A stretch of DNA of 64,000 nucleotides from assembly GCA_037389465.1 (NCBI GenBank), contig JAZARR010000221.1:2458501-2522500 (forward strand). Reading direction: 5' to 3'. Made by a program: the position numbers and the translations under genes. Each line of letters starts with the position of its first letter. Position 1 is the stretch's first letter. Positions 48,785 through 60,700 of this stretch are shown here, piece by piece. Below the pieces are notes generated by a model. That model saw nothing but the letters and a program-made list of their open reading frames with translations. It did not search any database and had not been told where the DNA came from. The DNA comes from Baylisascaris procyonis. Lineage: Eukaryota; Nematoda; Chromadorea; Rhabditida; Ascarididae.

Positions 48785-50529
48785 CGTCGAAGACGCATCG
48801 ACCCAACTACAGAGCTACACAATGATGAAGTGAATCAACCGACTACGACATATAAAACGCATTCGTGTTGAAATTACTCTCTCACGGAACCAGTTCCCTT
48901 TGCATCATTGAAGAAAGTGCATCCTTCTGATAATACTGCAATACAGAAATTGCCACCCCTCCCAAAAATCTAAAAAACTATTCGTGACAGCGTCTCGAAA
49001 TTATAGAAGATACACCACTAAAAAAATGAATAAAGCAGTAGCAGTGAAAACATTTCTGCGTCCCACCTATATCGCAAGGTTAATACAGACATCACACTCG
49101 GAACCAACATACTCATAAGCTACTGACCCCTCCTCCCCCCCCCCCCTTCGAGAATTATTTGTGTACTAACACAAATCTAGAAAACAGCAGCTGTATTCAT
49201 ACTACCAACTTTGAGTTAGCAAGTAAGCATAATCAATGCAAATGTATGAAAAAAGAATTCTCAGAGATCCAACCTGCACATTTGTAAGCCTGGCTCCATA
49301 ACGGATTGGAAAGTGCACTCCCCCCCCCCTCTTTCTAGATAAGGATTTGGGACAACTCAGCGCCTGGAAACGTTCGTCCAAAATCTGAACCCCTAAGAGC
49401 GATCCCGTGAGATGTGAAAATCTTATTCAAGACCTGCCACATTATGCATGAGATCGTGAAAAAGCTCATAAAAGCATTGGTGCAGCGAATTGTCAGATTT
49501 GGTACAATGCAATTTCCGTAAAAAAATATCCGTTCCATCGTAGCTTGAATTCAGAAGATTCACTGGCGTAGAAAACTTAAAGGTAACAAAACTAAAGCAT
49601 GGAAGTGTCAGAGGGAAAGGAGATGAAATTTGACGGATCAGGAAGATAGTTATGGATGCAAATAGGACTGTAGATTTTTGAGATCGCAGTTGGAAATGCA
49701 TCAGTTCGATAAATCTTTTTTCAATCGCTACAGTGAGTCTCCTTCCAAAATAAATGGGAATATGGTCGGATTATTCCTACGTCACCTTTTTAGATAGTGG
49801 AAAAAATGCATGAAGATTTGGCATTTGTTCAATATGTTTATGGATATGCTGTTACACAAACAGGAAGGGATGATGCCACATTAAATGGGGCTTAAGGCTC
49901 AAGCAGCGATTTAACCTTCTGAAGCATTTAACGATGGTGTAGTAAGCATCAACGAAATGACGCAAATATTTCCATCAAACAGAAAGTTTTAGAAGACTTA
50001 AGACTCCGCGGTACGAAACGAATAACTGAAATGAAGGTGGCCATACAGATGTCAACTCAAATGTCTCACCCTTCCTTTTCGTTAGATTCGGTTGTTATCT
50101 CAGCTGATAGCTAGGGGCAGGACGGGGGCGCATGGTGGAGAGGGGGGAGGGAGGCGGATGCAAGGAATGGTTGGATGAAGGGTTTGCGAGCAAAAAAATT
50201 GTGATTTGCGAAGAATGCTTGTCACAGGGATAAGTAGTTAATAAAGTACTTATAAAAAAAGGAGAGGTGAGGGAAGGGGAGGGTGGAGGGGGGGGGGGGG
50301 CGAGTAACAGCACTTAAGCGCAGTGCAATTGCGACGCTTGCCGATATAAAATGGCAAATGCACCAAAGCAAACAAAACGTCGATGCTGTCACTTCGCCAT
50401 GCAGCTGTTAATAACATGCACTTACATCCGCCACTTAAATAAGCACCCACTCAGATGTCGCTTGCTTATATGCTGGCGCCTTCGCCCGTAAACAGTTTTG
50501 ACCAAAGGAACAGTAAAACCTCCTTCCAT
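40802..50529 (-). CDS. Gamma-synergin homologue (AP-1/clathrin accessory, EH domain)
   Basis: Model exons in coding order: 50529-50426 (tentative), 47917-47763, 47457-47383, 45853-45585, 45120-43758, 43390-43329, 42506-42291, 41086-40802; the sum is 843 codons with TAA. Gamma-synergins bind the ear of AP-1 gamma-adaptin at the trans-Golgi network and endosomes. The EH exon reads VPRFYQEAIAS, then LPRPVLGNIWSLVNRTLPGQ and LTRQEFFSCLALIALAQ, matching the family's 'LPRETLGQIWALANRTTPGKLT'. Exon 5 is Ser/Ala/Thr-rich with EQFGDF near its end, a gamma-ear-binding-like motif. The next exons give WERCIAEAHRLLKEG and YLAALEAVYDVV, the conserved helical region. The end has CGIC and YHKQCANLWINRVD, matching the vertebrate C-terminal 'CGVC ... 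YHxxCANFWIN'. It is shorter than human (about 1,314 aa), mainly through loss of repeated DFxDF stretches. Splicing at the terminal TC|GTAAGT to a further exon cannot be excluded. Confidence 0.85.
41087..42290 (-). other. Last intron of the synergin gene
   Basis: No exon was recognised. A plus-strand ORF at 41901-42158 follows a TTTTCAG, but it has no recognisable motif and lies antisense. Confidence 0.5.
47329..47360 (-). promoter_or_regulatory. Intronic G-quadruplex candidate beside a 5' splice site
   Basis: On the synergin coding strand five G runs (5, 5, 3, 3 and 5 bases) fall within 32 bases, starting 23 bases past the donor of exon 47457-47383. G-run elements next to donors are known intronic splicing enhancers; function here is inference. 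Confidence 0.5.
47455..47460 (-). promoter_or_regulatory. NAGNAG tandem acceptor (AAGCAG)
   Basis: The acceptor of the third synergin exon reads AAGCAG on the coding strand. Using the first or second AG gives proteins differing by a single alanine, and both keep the frame. Confidence 0.5.
48283..48292. repeat. Poly-C tract
   Basis: A 10-base C run in the presumed first intron of the synergin gene; two more lie at 49136-49146 and 49320-49329. Confidence 0.9.
48724..48783. repeat. (AAT)n trinucleotide array
   Basis: About 20 perfect AAT units in the presumed first intron of the synergin gene. Confidence 0.95.
50262..50301 (+). repeat. G-rich tract with quadruplex potential
   Basis: Several G runs ending in 13 consecutive G at 50288-50300. 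On the synergin coding strand this is a C tract just downstream of the tentative first exon. Confidence 0.85.
50426..50529 (-). CDS. Tentative first coding exon of the synergin gene
   Basis: The ATG at 50529 opens MEGGFTVPLVKTVYGRRRQ and runs 34 codons to a perfect donor AT|GTAAGT, leaving two bases. The next firm exon (47917) begins with a single base before GAC GAG GAG, so the phases match. There is no resemblance to the vertebrate N terminus, which is itself poorly conserved. A TATATAA lies immediately upstream but is too close to the ATG to act as its TATA box. Confidence 0.4.
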
Positions 50530-51261
50530 TTATATAAGGAAATGGGCTCCTTTTAATCCTTCTTGTCCCGACCGAGGAAATATGCACTCTATGCTGCAGT
50601 TTCGTTGGCAACTAATTCCTAAACGGTGGGTCCGGATGAACTGCGGCTACGGTTGGACGATCGGTTTTAGCCCATCTAGGTTTGTGACCGAAAGTGGGCT
50701 TAGCCCATCGCCATAAACCCGATCTCCGCCATAAACTCGACCTCTCCCATCTCTGTCTCCGATCACGATAACCGAAAACAACCTAAACCATAAAAAACTG
50801 CCCATCGACAGCGGACAGTCTGAAAAACGCAGGCGAGAAATCCTTTACAGATAAAAGAAATCGGAGCTCCGAAAATACAATGGAATAACAGAACTGAAAC
50901 GAGGATATATCAGAAATAGAATTGTATATCAAGAGAGGCAAAGAATGAAATGGTATTGCTTGGAAAAACACAGCATGAAAATAACATTGCTTTTAATTTT
51001 GTGAAGAGAAAGCAACACTAAGAAATTCCTCGCAAACGGCTAAAAGCGACAAGGCAGTAATAAAAACTTAGGGTGACAAAAGTGTTGTTTCCACGTCATA
51101 ATACCTGCAAATAATCAACTTCTCCTCCCTATTCCTCCAACCAAGTAAATCGACAATATGAAATCAATGAGTAATTGTGATGTATATAAACATATAATAA
51201 ACAAATATAGAATAATGTTAACAAATCTCCATATATACATATGTTAATTTATAGAGCGCAC

Positions 51262-51313
51262 CTGGTGCATTCCCTTCTGACTCCTTCTTCTTGCCGAATG
51301 ATCTAGGAGCAAA
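51262..51313 (-). CDS. Possible small upstream exon, unassigned
   Basis: A 52-base stretch sits between TTTGCGCAG and CCAG|GTGCGC on the - strand and is open in two frames (FAPRSFGKKKESEGNAP in one). Its end phase does not match the first firm synergin exon directly, so another exon would be needed. It may be a 5' untranslated or alternative exon, or chance. Confidence 0.2.
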
Positions 51314-52504
51314 CTGCGCAAACGGATGGATGGGTAGGGATTCCCCCTCTAATTTAGTGATGCAATTAGTCGTGAATACTGCTTACTTATCAGTTATAAT
51401 AAAAGCCTATTAAATCGTCACTTGCAAATCCCACGAAGCAAATTTAGAAAACAATCGACCGATGACTTGGTTTTATCGAAGTCGATAATTCTGTAAATCT
51501 TTGAGTATAAATTAATACAACAGCATCCGATCGGAGAGAGGAACAATTTCAAATATGGACAGCAGTTAGTTGAACTGCACTTAAATAATGTTGGCGACAC
51601 CATATTGAAGCACCTTTATTCCTATCATTTTCAAAGACAACTTATACTCTTCAATAATCACAAACATATTCGATGGGTGCAATAAACAAACAAATTGAAC
51701 ATAAAAGTAATCGAAATAGAACTCAATACTTGTTAAATCAACAATCGGTCACTACTAACATAATATTGAATAATTCTCTGAAATATTAAACAAATCAAAT
51801 AATATAAATATTTAAACGACAACAATGAATACGAAATTCGCTATATTCTACACCCAACTTTATTGCTGCAATATGTTAGAAAACAATTTTAAATAATATG
51901 AAATTAAGGGTGAGGAAGTGGCGACTTTTTGATCGATTGCAAAAACAGACTCAACCCATTAATTAACTAAAATCAAAGAAATAATTACTTCTAAGTTCAG
52001 TGCTTTTTGTTGCGGTAAAATACTGCGAATTTCATTTCATCAACGCAATCGAATAATGCAACATGCGCTATATGTTATATTTACGCTACTCCCGATCTAG
52101 CTGCCCATCCATATAAAGTCTTTCATCATTGCAGACAACTTGATTTCATTCCATTCCCACCTTGCAGGCAATTTAAGTCAATTCCATTCCACCCCACCGG
52201 TAATGCAAGCTTATCCAATTCCTCTAACATATGCATTTCTCTCACTCTATTCCGTTCCTCCCATATTCTTAACTTCTATACCTCTCATCTATTATGATCA
52301 TTTTCTTTAACAGTTTTTTAAAATTTACTTAACATAATTTAGCAATGCGAAAAACGTGCTAAATTTGTTATAAAACAGAATTCTTTTCAACGCAAAGATT
52401 TTAGACGGCAACAACGATGTAATTGGAAAAAAAAACGATAAAGACACAAGCAGATGTATATAAAAAACATGCGCTCTAAAGCAAATAGAATGAAACGGTG
52501 CTTT

Positions 52505-52623
52505 CTCGATTAGTCAACATTGTGCGAATGCCCTGGATTAGCTAGCCCCTTCAGATTAGATAATCTCGTAGCAGGCTTTCTGGATTAGTTAGTTCCGTGC
52601 CATGATCTCTGGATTATCTAGTC
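52505..52623. promoter_or_regulatory. Cluster of GGATTA (TAATCC) sites
   Basis: Five diverged copies of CTGGATTAGYTAG occur about 19-29 bases apart: CGATTA near 52507, GGATTA at 52535, AGATTA near 52553, GGATTA at 52582 and GGATTA at 52611. A further GGATTA is at 53352. GGATTA/TAATCC is the core site of K50 homeodomain factors (Otx, Pitx, UNC-30 type). The cluster lies upstream of the synergin gene and downstream of the chondroitin polymerizing factor gene. The repetition is seen; binding is inference. Confidence 0.35.
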
Positions 52624-54796
52624 ACCAGTCTTATGTCGTCCCTACACAAAATTTACAGGCATCCTTATTTATAGAAAATTCTAATGCTTCGAAAATTGGA
52701 TTTTCATGTAAAGATTGGCATCACTACTAAATAAGAATAGCACCGTGACATATGCAGTAAATGAAATAATGTGAGAAAAATTCTCAAAACCTCAAACATT
52801 ATATATCGGATCGATTTCTCAACAATTTTCAAAACTATTAAAATGCCAACAAACGCATTGAAATGAAAAACAAGAACAAATCGAAAAAAGAGAAAGGCAA
52901 GAAGCATTGCAGTGACCAAAATTGAAAGAGTGAACGTTTATCACAAATTGGAAAGAAGATTCGTTTAAAATCACGACAATATTATTATTTATTCAAAGAA
53001 AAAACAACTTTTCAAATTCTAAAATATCACTTTAAAAAACAAACATTTATTTAATTACAAAAACAATTTGGGAAATATTAGGAGCGATATAGCTCTAAAG
53101 TGAATCTTACTTTGGATGCCATCTCCTCATTTGCAAATTAAAAAATCTGCATAACAAAAATCACTCTTTAAAAGGATCGGTGAAATACAAAATTAAATAA
53201 ACAGCAAATAAAATTGAATAAGCGACGGAAACAATTTTTCAGATTTCAAAAAATGAAAAACTGCAAACATGCAAATTCTTCCTAAAACTTTTCTATTCAT
53301 ATAAACCTAATATTTCTCCCTTAAATGCTCCCAAAATCTATGGTACTTCCCGGATTAGATATCAGGCCAAAGCACAATGCTAAGATTGCTAATAGAAAGA
53401 TGCGCGCGACATAATTGCAACGGTGAACAATGGCAAGATAGACAGACAGACAGACAAAGATGCACGTATACATGCATACACCTGCCCAATTATCGAGAAA
53501 CCTATACACAACAAAGCGACAGACGAAATGCTGCAGATGAGAGAGATGCAAAATACAGAGAGACAAAGAGGTGAACAAAAATACAGACAGCATAGAGGCA
53601 AGAAAAAAATGACTGACGAACTTTGGTAGGCGCGAAAATAATTGCGTTTGAAATCTCTGTAAACACAGAACAACAGCACCAAATCGAAGGCAAACACATA
53701 TGAGGCAACAAAACATCACTCTCTACCCTATGCGGACATGGAGAGACCTATTTATGATAGAAATGGCTCCGTTCCACCAACATTACATGTTCATTAATAA
53801 AAATTAAAAATGCAATGAGTGTTACACATAGAAGATAAAAAACATTCACAGACTTCCGTAAATGAAAAAAATTTGAGAGGTGAATATAGTAGTGACAGGT
53901 ATAAAAGTTGGTGCAAGTCCACATTCAAAAATAAACAAAGAGAAGGCAATAGCAATCGTAATAGGCACATATATGCGTATGTTCGATAAACGAGTTAACA
54001 ACAATCAGCTCTTCATCAAAAATGTGTTCAGAAGCAAGTTTCCTTGAGATTCACTTTCTCTAACCACCACCAAAAGAAAACTTTCTGACTTAAACTTTTC
54101 ATAAAAAATTGATTTATCAACAAATAGGAACTCTTCACTTCTACGGAAATTTTATGCGAAAAAGGCCCTCAGTTGAATTTTCTATTATTTCCCACGGTAG
54201 AAAGAAGAAAACCACCAATGAGGAGTTCCCTTCAATGTAATGAAGAACATGACATAATGAAACAAGGAAACATGGCAACATCGGCTCACATAGGAATAAA
54301 AACCGTATTATGAATGCGAATCAAATCTTGAGATTCCAAAAAAAAAAACAATCCTCGGAAAAACTATGACTATCATGAAAATCCCCCACCTATTTCCTCT
54401 CCCTTCTCTATAAAAAACGATTATGAGCAAGGTAAAAATCCTTGGTTAAGCTACATTCTAATAGTTAGAAATGTTATATTTCTATCTCTTGCTCAAAGCA
54501 TTTTTTAAACCTTCCTATCTTTCACTCTAGAAAGCATTAACCCACCTATCCCTTCACTCGTAATCTACAGGTAACAGAAATAAACACAAATTTGTTTGAT
54601 GGCACTTGGATTTTCTATATTTGATGCTAGCAAAAAACAGTAACATTTAATACTCTAAAGACAAAAGTTGACCCTATTCTAGAATACGTAACATTAGTGC
54701 TTCTAAATCCTCATTTCGCTTTGGAATATTTTTCAGGTTTACTCACGTCCTATCCTCCCCCCCCACACACTCAAAAATTAAAGAATTCCACAAATT

Positions 54797-57700
54797 CTAT
54801 TCACGGTCTCTTTGCAAATTGCTGGCAATATTATGGTTGAATAACACATTAGCAAGTTGAGACTTGGTGGCAATACCCTCTCTCCGACTCACTAAACAGC
54901 GTGCATAATCCGAATCGACCAGCTGTGGGTCACATTCACGTGTATGATAACGTAACCTCAGTGCTGGTTCCACGGCACGCATCATATGCACCTCGGATTG
55001 ACCAAGAAACAACGATGATAAATCCAACAATAACGTTTTAGCGTCGAGTCGAGAACGTGCTCGCAAATAGTCGACACCATATAGTGCCAACACCGAGAAG
55101 TCTGAACGATCGAAATGGCCCTGATCCTGAAAGGAAATACACTCTACGTGTGAATAAATTATTGCTTGTAATTAATTAGCCTAAATGAAATCAAATGCAG
55201 TGATACACTTAGGGATCCTATCCCTCGTCACAAGAAGGAAAAGGGAGCGGTCAATTTTCGTTTATTTCCATCTGCATCTATCATTTTAGCTTCTAGGCGA
55301 TATGATATATGCATAATCTGGAATGAGTTCGTTCTAGATAGAAACATTCAGAGGCTATTAACTTAATTATTGATTAGTTTCTCATTAAAACAAGGACTCT
55401 TTATTATCCTTCTTCAGCAGTTCTGCTCAACTTTTGAGAATATTGAACATCCATTCAAAAAGTTTTCAAACGAAGCTAACATTAACGAACCCACGAAAAA
55501 TATTTCTATGCGAACGACGTGTAGTTCGTTTCATCTTTTAACCCTCCCCTTCCTCCCTCTTTCTCCCATTTCCTTCATTTTCCATCACCTTTTCTTTTCC
55601 TCCATTGTTCTTTCCCTAAAAAAATCCATTCAGATTAAACTGACTTTGATGCTAATAATGAATGCCTCTTTTTATTATTTCTAAAGACACACCTCAAACC
55701 ACTAATTCCATTGAAAATAAAAAAGCGTTCTCACTCCAAATTCCAAACCTTTTCATTATATTTCTACTGCACCAATCACTTTTCATAAATAGAACCTTAC
55801 CGTGACAATTCTCTTCCAATATTTTCTGCTTAACAAACCGAAGAGAAGAAAAGGATAGTTCAAAAATATAAAAGAAAAGAAATGTGAAGTAAACCTTATG
55901 CACCACGAGCTGTTTACCCGATCGCAAGAATGCATTATTACGAAGTGTTTCGATCAACGAGCGTCGATCACCAACAAGGCGTTGCATATCATCGATATCT
56001 TCCTGCTGTAGGTGTGTGTTATGTGCGTTCATTCGGTTATTCACTGCTTCACTTACACCAACGATCTGAGGATGAAATTCCACAAAAGGCATTGGGAAGA
56101 ATACCTTAAATTTAAGGATAAATTAATAAAATATTCAAATGAATGCGACAGAATGAAAAGTAGATGAATAATAAATGGAAAGTTCAAAAAAAAAAAGAGA
56201 ATAAATAAAATTTAATCGAAATCATGAACAGTTGAATATTGATAAAAATGGAGCAGTAAGCAAAGTTCTTCAGCCTCTCTCTTCTCTCTCTCTCTCATAT
56301 CCCTTTCCCCCTCTATTGCACCCTCCCGCTCCCTCCAAAATAATTCAGACATCTACAATTTATTGAGAGCTTTAAAGAGATCAAAATAAAAAACGCTAAA
56401 AAAATTATGCGCAGTTGCAGCAATATATAGCAATAATCATCACAGAAATAATTCCCTATAAACCATCGCTCCCTTACAGAAAAAACAGGGGATAAACTTA
56501 AAAATCTGAAGTGCAAGATAATATTAGTATATTTTGATAAATGTGGGATGGGATGGAGCGTGAGGGGGTTGGTTTCGCTTCAATACTCTCCATCTTTGAG
56601 AGTCTTCCAAAATTAATAATTTAAATTTGGATATAATTTAAGGTTATTTAAAATTTTTCTTCACCTGGAAATGCTTTATGGTGTTAATGCGAACTCTATC
56701 GAGGAACTCTCTCTGGATATCGGCATGTGGAGAGAGCAACAAATAGATCATTTGTTGTCCGAAGTGATCTACCGCTTCGTCGAGTGCTGCTGCTGCTATA
56801 ACAGGATGACTTTCCGCTTTCAGCAATAAAAGCATCGTCTCCGTCTGCGATGATCTGCAGCTGTAAACTCAATAAATTATGCATCCAATTCATTTGGAAA
56901 TCACACAAACATACAACAAAATACTATCGCTTATTTATTTATTCATTTGCGATCGTTACAATCAAATTAAAAACGTAAATGCTAATTTTGCTTCAAGGTC
57001 CCTCACCAAAATCGATTATATCCTCCACTCTCCCCCCGTTCCCACGCCCCTTCTGAGGTTATCTAAGCAACTTCAGAATGCTCGAGACCCGCTGATCCTG
57101 AACACAATGATCTTCCCGAAAAATCAGCCACTAACCCCATTCACACGAGAACCCATTAAAAGCACAAATTACTTTGCTACCTTAATGTCTTCACGCTAAG
57201 ACATCCATTTATACAAACACAGAGTTAAACCAATATTCTCTTTGTTTTCATTCATATAAACAATCTCCAAATAATTTTCCAACTTCTCAAATAAACAATA
57301 CCATTGCCATCGACTCTGTCAACGTCATGTCTATAACAAGATCGTCAATTCAGTGATAAACATTAACACCAACAAAGAAGCAAAAATAATGCCAAAAATT
57401 TATTAATTTGGCAGAATTTGAGGGATGAATAATATCATGTTAACCAAAAGGATTGACCGGCAAGCATTTCTATTTCCACAGGTTCTTTAAGCAGTATGTG
57501 AATTATTCCGCCAATAAGTATATCAATAAATGCAGATAATGAGGACGACGAATGCGATAATATAATAAATTCGAAATGAAACATCCACTGAAATAAAAAA
57601 TAAGCGAATGTAAATCACTTGCCAACGCTCGCTTATAAAATTACATCTTTAGAGATAGTAAAAGTACCAGTAAACATACGGTAACGACAACTGTTTAATA

Positions 57701-60700
57701 TATGCGGTAAATATAGCTATAGTTCCATAACGAAACCTAAGTGTTTTAAAATATCTCGAAAACATTCCCCTTAAGAGAAAGTTAAAAAAATTAAAAATTC
57801 CACTTACCGTAACCTCAGTTCAACGAGATCATTGTTGATAAGTCTGAGAGCAGCCGAGTCGATTGCCCTTACAGCAACTACGATTCTCGTTTGACGGCTA
57901 TCACCAGCACTCGCCTGACAAAGACGTGCGTGCCTTGCCAATAGTCGCCTCAATGCGCCCACCTCATCGTTTGATCCAACAGGTATCACAATCGTCAAAT
58001 CCGTATCCTCCTTCACATACGGCACCTATAATTAATGAATTACTAAACAATAAAATATAAAAAAACATATTCATCCCTTTCAAAAAAGTGTCTATGGAAC
58101 TCGAAGATCGTAAATTATTAAAGGCTTCAATCAGCCGACAATAGCAAGCAACCTTAGCGGTGTTCTGGGAATACCTTTCTCCTTTGAATTAAATATTGAC
58201 ACTGCATTCTACTCTAACAGCGTCTTGCAATGCTTTCATCTTTTTTTAATCAGCTAGCCATATTATTAAATTTATCAACGTGCCGCTTAGCTCAGACGGT
58301 TCTGCACAAAGCTGCATTCGGCAGCGAAACCCTTAAGAATGATTGGTTTCATTCATTGTATTCCTATCAATGTTAACAACATCTAAATAAATAAAAGAAC
58401 CACTCGAATTCAATGATCCCATAGCATTCATCAAAACTGCGACTCTTAAGTTATTTATTTTTGCAAGAGATGCAGCAATAATTGTCTCTACAGAGGTATT
58501 GTTTTATATATTCTATTCATCCCTCACTCAATATTTAAGTGGTGACCTAAGGAATACGGTACTGCGAGCATAGAAATGCAGCTTTTTGAGAGAAAATAAA
58601 CTGAGGAATAACGACATATCGATCAATCCTTGATGATTTAGAAAAAAATCATTGAAAAAACTCTCTGCATATTTTCGAAATAAAGCTTTATCAGCCACAA
58701 ATCTAGAAAATTTGTGAACATCTTATGTTCCATAACAGCATATACCTGATGCATGAGCTGTGTACTAGCAATTGATCGCGCCAAATGCACCCGATGAACG
58801 ACCGGTTCGCCAAATTGATTGCGATACAATAAATCAACCATGTAGTCCATCCCACGCATAGCATCGAACATGCGATAGCCATCTTGCAATTGCACGAACT
58901 CCAAATCTGTCGCCATACCTGATGCACCTTCCGCGAATTTACGAGCTGCAGCTAACACCTGAACATCAATAGCCATGCTGTAAATCCCTTAAGCTGAAAC
59001 ACTACACATTTCTCTAAAAAAGGTCAGCAGTGCTGGAAGCTAGAAAGAAGAAATGCCTAATCTCTGAGCTAAAGTACAGTGAAAAGGTGGAAGAGAGAGT
59101 AAGAAGGTGATTTTTAGAGCCATATCTCTATTGCAGCCGAAAAGTTGGAAGATATTAACGCTAAACTTCAAAGATATGAGGAAAAATGTTAGGGAGACAG
59201 GACCTTGAGGGATTAATTAATGTTAGGGCGACAGGACCTTGAGGGATTACTTAAGTCCTTGAGGGATGCATAATATTTTGCATCTTTTTTCTCATAGTTT
59301 TATTGTTTTATGTCTATTTTTTTGGCTGAAGCGTCCAAGCGTATATTTTAATCTCGAAGAACGGTCATTTGAAATATTCCGTCATTCCCTTGAGAGAAAT
59401 GGAAACATTTTGCGACGATTAAGAAAGAAACAAACATCCGATCCTTTGCCAAAAGGTCTCCTTTCTACGTTTTCTACTATCAAGCCACTTTTGTGTACAC
59501 TCAAAAATAACCATTCACTAACAATAATAAAAATAAGCTTTCCAGATTTCTTTCACGAAAATGCCTATGGAAGGCTTCGACCCGCCTTAGGAAGCGACGT
59601 ATTAATATAGCCTTGATTCAAAAACCCGACGACACATCTCATCACGCCAAGAAGAGAGATCCGTAGAGTGCAGCAAATAAAATGTAAAAATTGACGAAAG
59701 AAGATCACCTCATCAACATCAACCTTATCGTCACCACTCAATGCGTAAACGTTCTGGTTGCCATCGTTTTTGAAGATTTCGTTACTCGTGAAGAACTCCC
59801 ACTTTGGTACCTGTAATACAATGGGCGAGTGCGAAAGAATTTTGATGATACAGAACTATAACACAGCCCTTGTCCTCATACTCTATTATCTCTTCCACCC
59901 CCTCCCCCTCTCAGCTCTACAGAAATTACACCCTTCGAAAATTTGAGAAAAGTCACGTATATCCTTTGAAATTATATCCTTTGAACATATGTAAGAGTAT
60001 GGCTTTCCGACTTTGAAAGATGTAAATCCTTTCATATAAAAATTTATTACAACTCAATTGACGTTTAAAAACTTCTGAGACAAACAAAAAAGCGAAAATA
60101 TCGCATTAATGACAGTGCAGTTATCGTTGCAGTGATTCGCATCGATGACATTACGTTAAAAGTAAGCGGTAAAAAATTAGGAACTGAGAAGACTTAAACA
60201 GCCTGCTAAGTTTTAAAGTTTAACAGTTCGTTCGTCGTCCATAAGCATGAGGCAAACACAGACAAACAGCATTCTCAATTATTGTCGGCGCATATACACA
60301 ACAACAAAGCGAATATGAAAACTGTGGTCAACAATTACGATTGCCTGAAGGCATGCGGTCGCATAGCATTGAAAGTAACCACTATACCTTGCAAAGGCAA
60401 CAAACTTTTAATCGGCACATGAGATCACCACCTCGTGACTCAGTGCACATGAAGCAATCTCATCATTGCGAGGGTAGTTCTTCAACTTTTCCTTTGCAAT
60501 CAATTACCATTAACATCAAGCGAGTGGCCACGGGATCAACGAGTGAAGCAAGTCATATGATAGAACGACCTCATCCTCACTAGCTATGTCATCGTTATTC
60601 CCTAAGGCTTACTTGGCACATCGTTCACTAGTAACTTTCCTTGCCTGCCAAAGAAGGTAAAAACCATCCCTTCAGGTTATTACTGTAAGCGTTAACCTAA

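Larger units (their letters stand above)
50530..54796. other. Spacer between synergin and chondroitin polymerizing factor genes
   Basis: Mostly AT-rich, with the homeodomain-site cluster and the possible small exon listed separately. A GC-richer patch at about 50560-50760 directly precedes the tentative synergin start and could be its promoter. An ATTAAA on the - strand (plus 54646-54651) lies about 150 bases past the upstream gene's stop and could be its poly(A) signal. Confidence 0.45.

Noticed and set aside
50426..54797. Operon of the two minus-strand genes
   Set aside because: The spacing exceeds 4 kb, far more than the roughly 100 bases usual between SL2 operon genes.
58959..58976. ATG at 58976 as start of the 58.9-kb exon
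   Set aside because: The TTCAG acceptor before 58958 restores phase and aligns with the family; the upstream codons are intron.
59266..59610. 114-codon plus-strand frame
   Set aside because: It lies antisense in an intron of the chondroitin polymerizing factor gene and has no recognisable domain.
60341..60583. 80-codon plus-strand frame
   Set aside because: Intronic, antisense and without motif or splice support.
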